Shown here: piece after piece, positions 45,390-54,257 of the stretch
Layout: each line of letters opens with the position of its first letter
Position numbering within the stretch: position 1 is the first letter of the stretch
Source of the DNA: Fortiea sp. LEGE XX443
Lineage (GTDB): Bacteria; Cyanobacteriota; Cyanobacteriia; Cyanobacteriales; Nostocaceae
Reading direction: 5' to 3'
Assembly (NCBI RefSeq): GCF_015206815.1
Contig: NZ_JADEXZ010000018.1
Location: 1 to 64,000, forward strand
DNA length: 64,000 nt
Position numbers and translations under genes: made by a program
Notes under the pieces: model-generated
What the model was told of the DNA's origin: nothing
What the model saw: the letters and a program-made list of their open reading frames with translations, nothing else
Database searches by the model: none

Positions 45390-46714
45390 GTTGTACTAAA
45401 TAAGGATATATCTGCTTTAATAAAATCAATAAATTGTCTGGCTGTGCGTCCAGAACGACCATTATTACGAGTTGCCCACTGTAATGCTTGATATTCTAAA
45501 TCTTCTGGGCTGAGATTAATTTTGGCTTGTGTTGCTAAATGGCGAATTATTGTTAAATAAGTCTGCTGATTAGCTGGCTCAAAGGTTAATGTCAGACCAA
45601 AGCGATCGCTAAATGATAACTTCTCCTGCATGGTATCCCAAGCATGGATCTCTTCGTGGTCTTTGGGGGCAGGTCTATCGGCGAAATACTCCCGAATTAG
45701 GTGGCGGCGGTTAGAGGTGGCGTAGACAACTACATTTTGAGGTCGCGCAGTTAAATTGCCTTCTAAAACTACCTTAAGGGCTTTAAAAGCATCGTCATCT
45801 TCTTCAAAGGAGAGGTCATCCACAAATATGATAAATTTTTGGGGCAACCCGCGTAATTGTTCCACAATTTTTGGTAAATCTTGCAAATCCGATTTGGCTA
45901 CTTCCAGTAAGCGGAGGTGGTGTTCTCCATACTCATTCAACAAGGCTTTGACTAAAGAAGATTTCCCTGAACCTCGACTACCGTAAAGTAATACGTGCAG
46001 TGCAGCCTCACCTGATAATAAAAATTCTGTATTTTTGAGCAAAGCATCACGCTGCAATTCATATCCCACCAGGGTACTTAATTTGATGGGGTCAGGATAA
46101 GGAATACCAACAAACTGCCCATCTTGCCAACGCAAGGCGCGATACTCGGCAAATAAACCCACACCAAATTTTCGATAACAAGCGGCTAACTCTTCTACTG
46201 CATCAGCCCAGTTTTCCCAATCTGGCAAACACAGGCTTGTATTGTTATCTGCATCATTCTGTTCTTGATACCAGACAATAGGCGAAACTGGCAGGTGAGC
46301 TACAGTCTGTACCCACTCGCTTAGAGAAGCGGTGCTGCATTCGTAGAGGGATTGTAATATCTGTAAATCATTTTGGGCGGCGGCAACTAACGCTGGAGGT
46401 AAATCTTGGAAGTCTCGCTGTTGTGCCAGTCGGCTAAAGGGGTTATCACAAATGAGAATTTGCGAAATTAAGTAGTCTTCCCAATTTTGATTTCGTGCCG
46501 CCAAGGAGTGAAAGTAATTGCCATAAGCTTGAAGACAACCCCTCGCATCAGCATCAGTGTAACGTATTGCTTGCAACAGTTCCAGAAATGCGATCGCGGC
46601 TTCGCTCTGGAGAACAGATTGGTAAAGTAAAAGAGATGCTGCTTGACGCTGGAGGAATTGAACCTGGGCATAAGACGAATTACTTGCCGTTGGCATCGCT
46701 GGAATATCCATCAA
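45383..46714 (-). CDS. DUF815-family AAA+ ATPase
   Basis: The 443-residue protein has an N-terminal helical region (to about 200). The DUF815 AAA+ module then follows: Walker A YGSRGSGKSS, Walker B FIIFVDDLSFEEDDD, sensor 1 VVYATSNRRHLI, RFGLTLTFEPANQ and a C-terminal GRSGRTARQFIDFI segment. DUF815 proteins are widespread, presumed chaperone-type ATPases of unknown substrate. The stop codon is provided by the inverted-repeat end of MITE B1, so the original C terminus may have been slightly different. It lies upstream of the coiled-coil gene in the same direction, with 191 bp between. Confidence 0.88.
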   Translation of the reverse strand: MMDIPAMPTASNSSYAQVQFLQRQAASLLLYQSVLQSEAAIAFLELLQAIRYTDADARGCLQAYGNYFHSLAARNQNWEDYLISQILICDNPFSRLAQQRDFQDLPPALVAAAQNDLQILQSLYECSTASLSEWVQTVAHLPVSPIVWYQEQNDADNNTSLCLPDWENWADAVEELAACYRKFGVGLFAEYRALRWQDGQFVGIPYPDPIKLSTLVGYELQRDALLKNTEFLLSGEAALHVLLYGSRGSGKSSLVKALLNEYGEHHLRLLEVAKSDLQDLPKIVEQLRGLPQKFIIFVDDLSFEEDDDAFKALKVVLEGNLTARPQNVVVYATSNRRHLIREYFADRPAPKDHEEIHAWDTMQEKLSFSDRFGLTLTFEPANQQTYLTIIRHLATQAKINLSPEDLEYQALQWATRNNGRSGRTARQFIDFIKADISLFSTTK

Positions 46715-46798
46715 TCAACTGGGTGATGTAGCTAAATAGCTATGGTAAATTGTCTGCTGACCTTGGCTGTAAAGTCAAAATCTACATAGGTTTTAACA

Positions 46799-47116
46799 AT
46801 GAATTTAGGTATAATCGCTGCTTTCGCCTACGGCATCTTAGCAATTTTCGGTGGGATTATGGGCTACGTTCAGGCTCGTAGTCAGGTGTCACTCCTCAGT
46901 GGTAGTGTTAGTGGGTTGTTACTTATTTTATCTGCTTACTTGCAACTCCAAGGGCAAACCTGGGGTTTGATTCTAGCTGCTTTCGTGACTGCTATTTTGG
47001 TGGTTGTCTTTGCTGTGAGATTAGCTAAGACACGCAAGCTTATGCCTGCGGGATTAATGACTGTTTTAGGTGTGCTGACACTGGCTGTAATTGTGCATCA
47101 GCTGTTAGTAAGATAA
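46799..47116 (+). CDS. TMEM14-family small membrane protein
   Basis: The 105-residue protein has four hydrophobic helices with small-residue motifs (IAAFAYGILAIFGGIMGYVQ; SLLSGSVSGLLLILSAYL; a basic loop RLAKTRKLMPAGLM). This is the TMEM14/UPF0136 pattern. In plants relatives (FAX proteins) export fatty acids from plastids, so lipid transport is possible. It is divergent from the DUF815 ATPase gene across 84 bp. Confidence 0.87.
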   Translation: MNLGIIAAFAYGILAIFGGIMGYVQARSQVSLLSGSVSGLLLILSAYLQLQGQTWGLILAAFVTAILVVVFAVRLAKTRKLMPAGLMTVLGVLTLAVIVHQLLVR

Positions 47117-48160
47117 AAACTATTTTCTCTGCGTAAATCTTCCTGAGCGATAGTACATTTATATTATTGCATTACTTTGGCGATCGCTAGAAAACTAGGC
47201 TGAATTGGTCAAAAATATAGCTTCCTACTGAAATCTAGATGATAAATTATTAATATTTAACCGGAAAAAACTCATCATCGTCCTTCTAAAACATCCGGTT
47301 TTGTTTATTAAGTAATGATAAATAAAAATAATAGTGCATGAAATTGCCGCAGTTTTGAGGGTCTACCCCTTTGAGTAGCCAGGGTTTGTAAGTTTAGTAG
47401 CGCCATTTCAGGATAAATAACAGTCCTTACTGAGCGCTAAATCCTGATTATTGCAAAACATCAATCTTTAGATAGTGTTTTTTCTTTAACTAAGCAATTA
47501 GCAAAGCATATTGCTCGGTAAATAAAAGTAGTCTAACTGTTATAGCAATCCTAAATAATTTGTGAGCAACAAGATACTCAACTTTTTTGAGATGTCAGTA
47601 ATCTGCCATTTTGGCTTTTCACAGATCAAATAATAATTGCTATATTAACTAACCTAATAAAAAGGTCTTTTAGACTACTAAATATTTATCATCATAGGGA
47701 GATAAACTACTGTAAAAAGATTTTCATGGCTTTCATTAACAAGATAAAACCTGAATTAGCAAGACCTTGAGCTAAGTGTTATGTTGTGAATACTAATCTA
47801 TTAATTACTGGTTTTAGTTAGTTAAAATCATAAATACAGAAAATTAAATTTTAAATTTTCCTGATATCGATAAATGTTAACGCATTAAATAATAAACTAA
47901 CTAAATATGTGATTTTTGATAGGAGTATATAAAAAATTTTAACGTTTTGTGGGGTTTTATTAGCAGTGGTAAAAGCAAATAAAAGATTGTAATGCCAGTT
48001 TGGCAGTTTTATATTTTGAAAATGAGGTATTAGTATGGTAGAAGAAAGATGATTGATATTTTAGACACTTGTTGCTATCTACTTAAGGTCTTCCAGTAAA
48101 AATAATCCCGAAATTAAGTAATTGATTATCTCAGCACTTTTACGAAATAGGAAATAATAC
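47117..48160. other. Long AT-rich intergenic region
   Basis: About 1 kb lacks a credible ORF above 30 codons. It contains the inverted-repeat element at 47541-47644 and an otherwise AT-rich stretch upstream of the kinase/HopA1 pair. A very short ORF MIDILDTCCYLLKVFQ (48050-48100) has Cys-Cys, but nothing else marks it as a RiPP precursor. No tRNA or known ncRNA motif was recognised. Confidence 0.4.
47541..47644. repeat. 104-bp inverted-repeat element with TATAGCAAT ends
   Basis: The left end TATAGCAATCCTAAATAATT and the right end (as reverse complement) TATAGCAATTATTATTTGAT form imperfect terminal inverted repeats of about 25 nt. The outer TATAGCA matches MITE family A, although the interior is different, so it may use the same transposase. 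Confidence 0.65.
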
Positions 48161-49399
48161 ATGTTATTACCACTATCTTCTCAAAACGTTATCCAGTATC
48201 TGCAAGCAGCAGAACTGTATAGCTTAGAAGATGGCAATTCAGTCAACCCTGAGTTGCCAGGAAGTAGCAAAAAGAATTTCAATTTACTAGTGACTCTGGG
48301 AAATAATCACCAACTGCTAGTTAAACAAGAACGCCGCCAAGCAAATGATGGAAATCCCCACGAATTTTTTAATGAGTGGCTATTTCACCAGTTATTGCGG
48401 CAGTTTCCAGTTTTAGGTAATATTGCAGCGATCGCATCATTAGTAATACATTTCGATGAGGACAATTCCATCCTTGTCCGCAATTATTTAAGTGAATATC
48501 TCGAATTAGGTAGTTTTTACCAAAATAATTATAATTTTCCTCCAGAAATTGCCACTGCGATCGGCACTACAATTGCAGGGCTACATCGCACAACTTTTCA
48601 GCGCCGAGAATATCGAGATTTTATGGCAACTGCGCCAGAAGGACAATATCGGTATAATTTCTACAACCCAGCACAGGGTATAGAATCACTGACTCCAGAT
48701 ATTTTTGGCGCAGTTCCCAAAGAAGCACTACAATTTTATACTTTCTATCAGTGCTATGAGAGTTTAGAATTTGCGATCGCAGATTTAGCCTATGAATGGA
48801 AACCTTGCTGTTTAACTCACAATGATTTGAATTTGAACAACATTTTGCTTCATTCTCGCTGGGATAAGTTAGATAATTGCTTAGTACGTCTGATAGATTG
48901 GGAAGCTTGCGCCTGGGGAGATCCAGCATTTGATTTAGGCACTTTAATCGCCAGCTATTTAAGAATTTGGCTTTCTAGTTTACTCATAGATTCCATGCTA
49001 GAGTTAGAAGAATCATTGCAGTTAGCAGTCATACCACTAGAAGCTATTCAACCATCATTAATGGCTTTAATTCAAGCTTATCTGAATGCTTTTCCCGCTA
49101 TTTTAGAACATCGTCCAGACTTTTTGGAGCGTGTCATCCAGTTTGCTGGACTAGGGCTAATTCACCAACTGCAAAAAACAATTAAGTATCGACAACACTT
49201 TGATAATACTGATATGTGTGCGCTACAAGTAGCACAAAATCTGCTAACTATGCCTGAAAAATCTGTACAGACTATTTTCGGTGTTACCAAAGCAGAAATT
49301 ATTGAACCTATGGCTAAACAGCATCAACTTGCCCAACCGCAAAAAGAACAAAAATTAGTTCGTCTGTATTACGAAAAAACCCGTTTGCGGGGGTGTTAA
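48161..49399 (+). CDS. Aminoglycoside phosphotransferase (APH)-like kinase
   Basis: The 412-residue protein kinase-like-fold protein has catalytic loop THNDLNLNN (His220, Asp222, Asn227) and metal-binding DWEACAWGDPAFDLG (Asp246, Asp254). Its N-terminal lobe is short and it has an extra C-terminal helical region of about 110 residues. It is followed 52 bp later by a HopA1-family gene. APH/HopA1 pairs phosphorylate and then eliminate Ser/Thr in thioamitide and class V lanthipeptide synthesis, so it may act on a peptide rather than an antibiotic. No precursor peptide was identified next to it. Confidence 0.85.
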   Translation: MLLPLSSQNVIQYLQAAELYSLEDGNSVNPELPGSSKKNFNLLVTLGNNHQLLVKQERRQANDGNPHEFFNEWLFHQLLRQFPVLGNIAAIASLVIHFDEDNSILVRNYLSEYLELGSFYQNNYNFPPEIATAIGTTIAGLHRTTFQRREYRDFMATAPEGQYRYNFYNPAQGIESLTPDIFGAVPKEALQFYTFYQCYESLEFAIADLAYEWKPCCLTHNDLNLNNILLHSRWDKLDNCLVRLIDWEACAWGDPAFDLGTLIASYLRIWLSSLLIDSMLELEESLQLAVIPLEAIQPSLMALIQAYLNAFPAILEHRPDFLERVIQFAGLGLIHQLQKTIKYRQHFDNTDMCALQVAQNLLTMPEKSVQTIFGVTKAEIIEPMAKQHQLAQPQKEQKLVRLYYEKTRLRGC

Positions 49400-49451
49400 C
49401 GGATAGTTTTAAAAGCCTTGATACTCCCCACTCCCTATTCTCTATTAAGCA

Positions 49452-50537
49452 ATGCTAGACTCTTCTACCAATCCCCTGTTACATTCTCTATTCGATATTG
49501 CTAGGAATATCCACATTGAATCCAACTTCTCGATTCATCATCCTCACTATCAACCTTTTGCCTTGCCAACTAAAGTAGCAGATAGATTTCAGCAAAATTC
49601 TGTGGCTTTACAGCAGAAATATCTGACTCTGCTATTGCGAAACTTCCTTTATGGGATTTATTACAACGGTTCCCTACAGAGCATTTTAGCTGTCAATACC
49701 GATACACCTAATTGCTTGACACACCAAAATTTAGCTAATAATCATCATTTGGGTATTGATTGGGAATTTTACGAACAACTGCACAGCAGCAATCACGGTA
49801 CAGGATATTTTGATCCTAGTTGGCAAGTGTTACGTCAAGAACCTGATGGTAGTATGGCAGTAACAAAATGTGGTTTAACACTGTATATTGAGCCAGATTG
49901 CCATCTCAAACCTAAAAGCAAATCTGCCAAACCTGGGGAATCAGTATCGATTTGGATGCCTAAAAATCATCTACAAAATGGCTGTTATGTGGCGGTAAGT
50001 GATGTCGGACAAGAACAGCAGAGTTTAGATGCTGATTTGGGAACAGGAAGAATTTATTTTAATATTACGGCAGATGGGGCGATCGCACTCATGGATAGCC
50101 TGACGCTGCAACTCAACAAAGCCGCCATTCAATTTACCTTTCAAGTACTTTACAACCCTTCAGCCTACGGACGCTACGACTCAGGGTTACTCTACTTTGA
50201 ACGAGACGACTACCCAGCAATTCACCGAATTCTTCAGGCTGTCTACGCAGAACATCAATCTCATTTTCAGCCAGAAATACCTTTGTTCACTAAATTTTTA
50301 GCTCCAGGACTAAGTTTAGCCGAAGAACCAATTCAAAAATTCGCCGCTCAAGAAAGTTTTGGCATGAACCGTTGTCAAATTGTTGCTCATGCTTTATTAG
50401 AAGTTTGGCAAAAAGGTAAGAATGCAATTGAGGAGCGCATGAAGTCAATTGAGCAACACTTTGCACTACACTCAGTTGATCTGCAACGCCCTTACCTAAA
50501 CCCTACTTCTGATGATATATATTACCCCTTAAATTGA
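49452..50537 (+). CDS. HopA1-family protein (putative phosphothreonine/serine lyase-type)
   Basis: The 361-residue protein matches the HopA1 (type III effector) family as found in cyanobacteria. The pattern includes LLRNFLYGIYYNGSL, TGYFDPSWQVLRQEPDGSMA, GYFDP, GRIYFNITADGAIALMDSL, YDSGLLYFERDDY and a final FGMNRCQIVAHALLEVWQKG. In RiPP pathways such domains remove phosphate from phospho-Ser/Thr by elimination. It pairs with the upstream APH-like kinase and is followed by a terminator hairpin (50570-50592), so the two genes form a closed transcription unit. Confidence 0.85.
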   Translation: MLDSSTNPLLHSLFDIARNIHIESNFSIHHPHYQPFALPTKVADRFQQNSVALQQKYLTLLLRNFLYGIYYNGSLQSILAVNTDTPNCLTHQNLANNHHLGIDWEFYEQLHSSNHGTGYFDPSWQVLRQEPDGSMAVTKCGLTLYIEPDCHLKPKSKSAKPGESVSIWMPKNHLQNGCYVAVSDVGQEQQSLDADLGTGRIYFNITADGAIALMDSLTLQLNKAAIQFTFQVLYNPSAYGRYDSGLLYFERDDYPAIHRILQAVYAEHQSHFQPEIPLFTKFLAPGLSLAEEPIQKFAAQESFGMNRCQIVAHALLEVWQKGKNAIEERMKSIEQHFALHSVDLQRPYLNPTSDDIYYPLN

Positions 50538-50569
50538 TAACTGTCGCCGTTACAGTAATATGATTTTGG

Positions 50570-50592
50570 ATAGCAGGCTATCAGCCTGCTAT
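50570..50592 (+). terminator. Intrinsic terminator of the APH-HopA1 unit
   Basis: ATAGCAGGC (50570-50578) pairs with GCCTGCTAT (50584-50592) around a 5-nt loop. A T-rich tract follows. Confidence 0.75.
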
Positions 50593-50621
50593 TTTGGTTT
50601 TTTAATTTTTAATTTTACAAA

Positions 50622-51068
50622 ATGTCTTTTATCTATAACCGTACTGTTCGCTTTCCAGACACCGATGCTGCGGGTGTAGTTTATTTCGCTAATGTTTTGA
50701 GCATTTGCCATGAAGCTTATGAAGCATCTCTAGAAGCATCGGGAGTTAATCTCAAAGCTTTTTTTACTAATCCTTCCGTTGCGTTTCCTATTGTTCATGC
50801 CAATGTCGATTTTTTACGTCCAATGTATTGCGGAGATCAGTTAAATATTAGTTTAATTCCTCAAAAATTAAGTGTAGATAAGTTTGAAATTACTTACGAA
50901 ATTACCATTGCAGATGTATTAGTTGCTAAGGCTATTACTCGCCATGTTTGTATTGATGTAAATAGTAGAAGTAAGCAAGAATTATCTGATGAAATTATGC
51001 AGTGGCTAGAAACGAAGCGCAGAGATGCGGAAGGCGCAGAGAGGCGGAAATCAAGAGAGGTTATGTGA
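50622..51068 (+). CDS. 1,4-dihydroxy-2-naphthoyl-CoA hydrolase (hot-dog thioesterase)
   Basis: The 148-residue 4HBT-type thioesterase has catalytic Asp15 in [14 protein letters not shown] and [12 protein letters not shown]. It matches the cyanobacterial enzyme that hydrolyses DHNA-CoA in phylloquinone synthesis, needed for photosystem I. The last roughly 18 residues ([17 protein letters not shown]) are encoded by a purine-rich repeat (51010-51058) of the AACGAAGCGCAGAGATGCGG type. That repeat probably extended the C terminus after insertion near the original stop. Confidence 0.88.
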   Translation: MSFIYNRTVRFPDTDAAGVVYFANVLSICHEAYEASLEASGVNLKAFFTNPSVAFPIVHANVDFLRPMYCGDQLNISLIPQKLSVDKFEITYEITIADVLVAKAITRHVCIDVNSRSKQELSDEIMQWLETKRRDAEGAERRKSREVM

Positions 51069-51119
51069 GAGAATTTTTTAAAATTAAGTGTTGCTGAATC
51101 GAAGTAAGAATCTGGATGT

Positions 51120-51144
51120 AGAGACGTTGTATTGCAACGTCTCT
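51120..51144 (+). terminator. Intrinsic terminator after the thioesterase gene
   Basis: AGAGACGTTG (51120-51129) pairs with CAACGTCTCT (51135-51144) around TATTG. A T-rich stretch follows. Confidence 0.7.
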
Positions 51145-51192
51145 ATTCTCTTCTCTATAAAGATTTTGAAGTATTCTTTTCAGAAATCAAAG

Positions 51193-51405
51193 TATAGCAA
51201 CAGCCAAAGTGATTAGGACATAAACAGATGGTAAAACTTAGATAATAAGTAGAAAGGTGCAAATAAACCGAACTATGTAACGGAAAGTAAAGTAGCTTGA
51301 AAACCTCTTCCCTTCTGCCTTCTGCCTTGTCATAACGACAATTTTTAACACCGACCTACTTAAAAGACTTTTAACCCTGTCACCTGTCACCTGTCACCTG
51401 TTATA
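51193..51405. mobile_element. MITE family A, copy A3, carrying nested MITE B2
   Basis: The outer element begins TATAGCAACAGCC and ends GTCACCTGTTATA, diverged from A1/A2 at its tips. The interior is interrupted at 51246-51362 by MITE B2. Removing B2 and one TA leaves an interior that aligns base for base in length with A1/A2 (TAAAACTTAGATAATAAAAG against TAAAACTCATGCACTAAAAG). Confidence 0.85.
51246..51362. mobile_element. MITE family B, copy B2 (nested in A3)
   Basis: The 117-bp copy is almost identical to B1 (TAAGTAGAAAGGTGCAAATA through CACCGACCTACTTA). It differs mainly by 14 bp in the CCTTCTGCC microsatellite. It is flanked by TA on both sides, consistent with TA target duplication. It inserted after A3 did, giving a relative age. 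Confidence 0.85.
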
Positions 51406-51409
51406 GTTT

Positions 51410-51979
51410 CTATAACCTTGCACACTGATCTTCTTTACTACCTTGGACGATATTACCGCCACCAGTTGGACTAGGATTATTTTCCTTACACTGCAAATTG
51501 CCGTTAATGCGATTTTGCCGAATCGTCACCCCTCCAGTATTTTGAAAGGCTTGTAAATTTCCCCCAATCTGATTTTGGTTAGCAACCATTCTTCCTGAGT
51601 TTGACTCGAACTGCACATCTCCAGTAATGCGTGTACTCACCACACGAGCAGCACTACCTTGCTTTACTTGGATGCTTCCACCCACGGTAGTACTAGAATT
51701 GACATCAACTAGAGTTGCTCCCTCTGCTTGAATATTGCCATTTACTTTTGCACCTATGGCGTTGAGGGTTGCGCTGCGTTCAACAACAATATTTCCTTTA
51801 ACAGTTGTTCCTTTGAGTGTACAAATCTTACCTTGGGGTACTTTCACATTATCAACGGTGATTGCACCTAAGTTTCCTTGGCAGGTAATTTCTTCCGCCA
51901 TTACCAAATGAGGGAACATTAAACTAGTGCTAAGTCCGATCAATGTCATCGCAACACCAGAAATTGGTTTTAGCATCAT
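51410..51979 (-). CDS. Secreted beta-solenoid-like repeat protein
   Basis: The 189-residue protein has a signal peptide ending near VMAEE and Cys in EITCQGNLG. Repeating 20-25-residue rungs follow, marked by VKGNIVVE, VNGNIQAEG, VGGSIQVKQG, ITGDVQFES, IGGNLQAFQ and INGNLQCKEN. This spacing suggests a right-handed beta-helix, like polymer-forming cytoskeletal or adhesin-like proteins. Four Cys residues could form two disulfides. It is exported; its role is unknown. Its 3' end abuts the MITE A3/B2 cluster. Confidence 0.78.
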   Translation of the reverse strand: MMLKPISGVAMTLIGLSTSLMFPHLVMAEEITCQGNLGAITVDNVKVPQGKICTLKGTTVKGNIVVERSATLNAIGAKVNGNIQAEGATLVDVNSSTTVGGSIQVKQGSAARVVSTRITGDVQFESNSGRMVANQNQIGGNLQAFQNTGGVTIRQNRINGNLQCKENNPSPTGGGNIVQGSKEDQCARL

Positions 51980-52074
51980 GGTTAAAGTTTTTGTGATAGT
52001 TTATGGTTATTAATGTCACATTGATAGATGAAACTTGCTTAAATAATTCATGAGAAAAAGTTCATCAATAATTT

Positions 52075-52501
52075 TGCCAGTGTATTGTAGACATATCCGA
52101 AAATGATTGTAGGGCGCGAATAACTTTGAGAGTACCAGTAAAACCTAATGGCAATGGAGATATCTCAGCAGCAGTGGCGGCTTGAAATATTAAAGTGCGA
52201 ATTGCGTAATGGCTTAAAAGCCAACCGTAGATTTCTTGAACAACTTCGCGGGGTTTGAGGAACGAATAGGAGTTTTACGCCCATTGAGATGAGTTTTTAA
52301 CTCATCAATAGTATTTTCGATTTCCCAACGTTGATGATATTCAGTAGCTAACAACAAAGCTGGGAATAGAGCAATGTCCACCAAACTGGTAATTAAACGA
52401 TAATTTTGTTGTTCATTGTCTGAGTCGATAGTATACTCTATCACCCGCACTTGAATCTTTGAACCACCTTTATTTCTACAATGTGCTGCCCTTAACCGCA
52501 T
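52075..52501 (-). pseudogene. IS4-family transposase C-terminal remnant with frameshift
   Basis: A 95-codon frame (52501-52214) contains the IS4 segment RVIEYTIDSDNEQ, ATEYHQRWEIENTIDELKTH (the Y-2-R-W-E-I-E signature) and HLNGRKTPIRS. Near 52258 the coding sense continues in another frame as LKPREVVQEIYGWLLSHYAI, TLIFQAATAAEISPLPLGFT and ends at stops 52072-52077. The N-terminal part, including the first two catalytic Asp residues, is missing, so the element is dead. Confidence 0.82.
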
Positions 52502-52845
52502 GATTCAGCTAGGTAAGCCTGACAGTTACAAGGTGGAATAATTACTACTCCAATCATGGATTGGTGTGTCTTTTTTTTCATTCACGCAACAACGCCCTTA
52601 AAAACTACTATTTTTTCGTGGCTTTACTGTAATTAATATTAACTTTTCACAAATTTAGATATTTTTACGAGCCTTTCTAAATATAAATATACTATAAACA
52701 ACAATATGCTATTTCAAGCTTATTCAGCATTTTAGCAGAGCAGATACACCGATATTTTAGATATTGATTATCATAGAATTATTAACCTTCAGATTGAGTT
52801 AATAATTAGAACAATATCTGAACTTAGCAAATAGGTTATTTTAAT
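52502..52845. other. Intergenic region upstream of the GGDEF gene
   Basis: The first ~60 bp may still belong to the IS4 remnant (reverse-strand reading QAYLAES). The rest is AT-rich and should contain the promoter of the diguanylate-cyclase-like gene. No hairpin or ORF of note. Confidence 0.4.
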
Positions 52846-54129
52846 ATGCTGCCACACAAAATCCTAGTTGCTGAGAATGAAAACTTCCTAGCTCTTAATT
52901 TCCAAAAAAGTCTAAAGGAGTTAAGATATAAAATTTCAGAGAATCCCTTTTCAAGAGAAGAATCCGTAAAATTAGGAGAGATTTATCCAGACTTAGTATT
53001 AATTAGTATATGGTTAACCAGGAAAGATAATGGTATCCAAGTAGCAGATATTATTCGTATATTTGTATTATATTTTACTGGGTATTTGGCATCTAAAAAA
53101 TTACATAATCAAGAGCTAATAAAATCTTGTAGTGATATTGTAAAACCCTTCGCAGAATCAGAACTGCATATTGGTGTCGAAATGGCTATTGACAAGCACC
53201 AAACTAACAAAAAATTGCAGGAAGAAAAGCAAAAAATGGTGGCGATTATTAACAGTATGCAACATGCTGTAGTTGTCACATATCCTGATGCTTGTGTTCA
53301 ATTTATGAATCCAATGGCTGAAGCACTCACAGGTTGGCAGGAAGGAGAAGCACACGGAAAAAATTTAACGGAAGTCGTGAAACTAATTGACAAAGATATA
53401 GAAGAAACAATTGAAAATTTAGCTACGCAAACAATAGCAACAGGAAAAGTGTTGCATTTACCAGATAACTGTGTGTTAATTACCAAAAATGGTAGAGAAA
53501 TACTAGTAGGAGATTATGTTGCACCTATTCGTGATAGTAATGACAATATTACTGGTGCAGTGCTAGTTCTTCAAGAAGTGACCCAACGTAAACGGATGGA
53601 GGCGCAACTGCTCCAGAATGCTTTTTATGATGGATTGACGGCATTACCTAATCGAGCTTTATTTTTAGATAGGTTGAAGCAAGCCGTGGAAAGAAGTAAA
53701 CGCCGAATTGATTATCGTTTTGGTATTTTATTTTTGGATTTAGATGGCTTTAAAGAAATTAACGATCGCTTTGGACACGCGGTAGGCGATGATTTATTAG
53801 TAGCGATCGGTCGCAGACTTGACTCATGCCTACGTAGTGGTGATAGCGTAGGACGGTTTAGTGGTGATGAGTTTGCTGTACTGCTAGAAGATATTAAAGA
53901 TATTAGTGATGCTATTAACGTTGCGAAACGAATTCAAGATACTTTAGGCTTACCCCTTACCCTGAATGGAAATCAGATTTCTACCACAGCCAGTATAGGT
54001 ATTACTATCAATCAAGGAGGTAGTGACCAAGCGGAAAACTTGCTCCAAAATGCGGATGCTGCAATGTATCATGCTAAACAGCAAGGAAAAGCTCGTTATG
54101 CTGTATTTGATGTAATCGCCAATAATTAG
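52846..54129 (+). CDS. Degenerate receiver-PAS-GGDEF protein (putative diguanylate cyclase)
   Basis: Residues 4-120 have a receiver-like fold, but the phosphoacceptor position is Ser54 (VLISIWL instead of V-L-M-D-I), so canonical phosphorylation is unlikely. A PAS domain (about 130-250; IINSMQHAVVVTYPDACVQF) and a GGDEF domain (about 260-425; YDGLTALPNRALFLDRL, then FSGDEFAVLLE) follow. The SGDEF variant is compatible with cyclic di-GMP synthesis in related proteins. No EAL domain is present. It stands alone and would give PAS-controlled c-di-GMP signalling. Confidence 0.88.
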   Translation: MLPHKILVAENENFLALNFQKSLKELRYKISENPFSREESVKLGEIYPDLVLISIWLTRKDNGIQVADIIRIFVLYFTGYLASKKLHNQELIKSCSDIVKPFAESELHIGVEMAIDKHQTNKKLQEEKQKMVAIINSMQHAVVVTYPDACVQFMNPMAEALTGWQEGEAHGKNLTEVVKLIDKDIEETIENLATQTIATGKVLHLPDNCVLITKNGREILVGDYVAPIRDSNDNITGAVLVLQEVTQRKRMEAQLLQNAFYDGLTALPNRALFLDRLKQAVERSKRRIDYRFGILFLDLDGFKEINDRFGHAVGDDLLVAIGRRLDSCLRSGDSVGRFSGDEFAVLLEDIKDISDAINVAKRIQDTLGLPLTLNGNQISTTASIGITINQGGSDQAENLLQNADAAMYHAKQQGKARYAVFDVIANN

Positions 54130-54257
54130 TATTGCAGCAGCCTTAAAATTATGGCACTCAAACCGAGAAGTGCGATCGCATTCACAAAAAACACAAAAAA
54201 AGGCGGTATGTTACCACCCTAATCAAAATATTGAATTGTGAATTTCACACCTCAAAC

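Noticed and set aside
48050-48100. 16-codon ORF (MIDILDTCCYLLKVFQ) as a RiPP precursor for the APH/HopA1 pair
   Set aside because: Too short, no leader/core organisation and no clear ribosome site; kept only as a curiosity.
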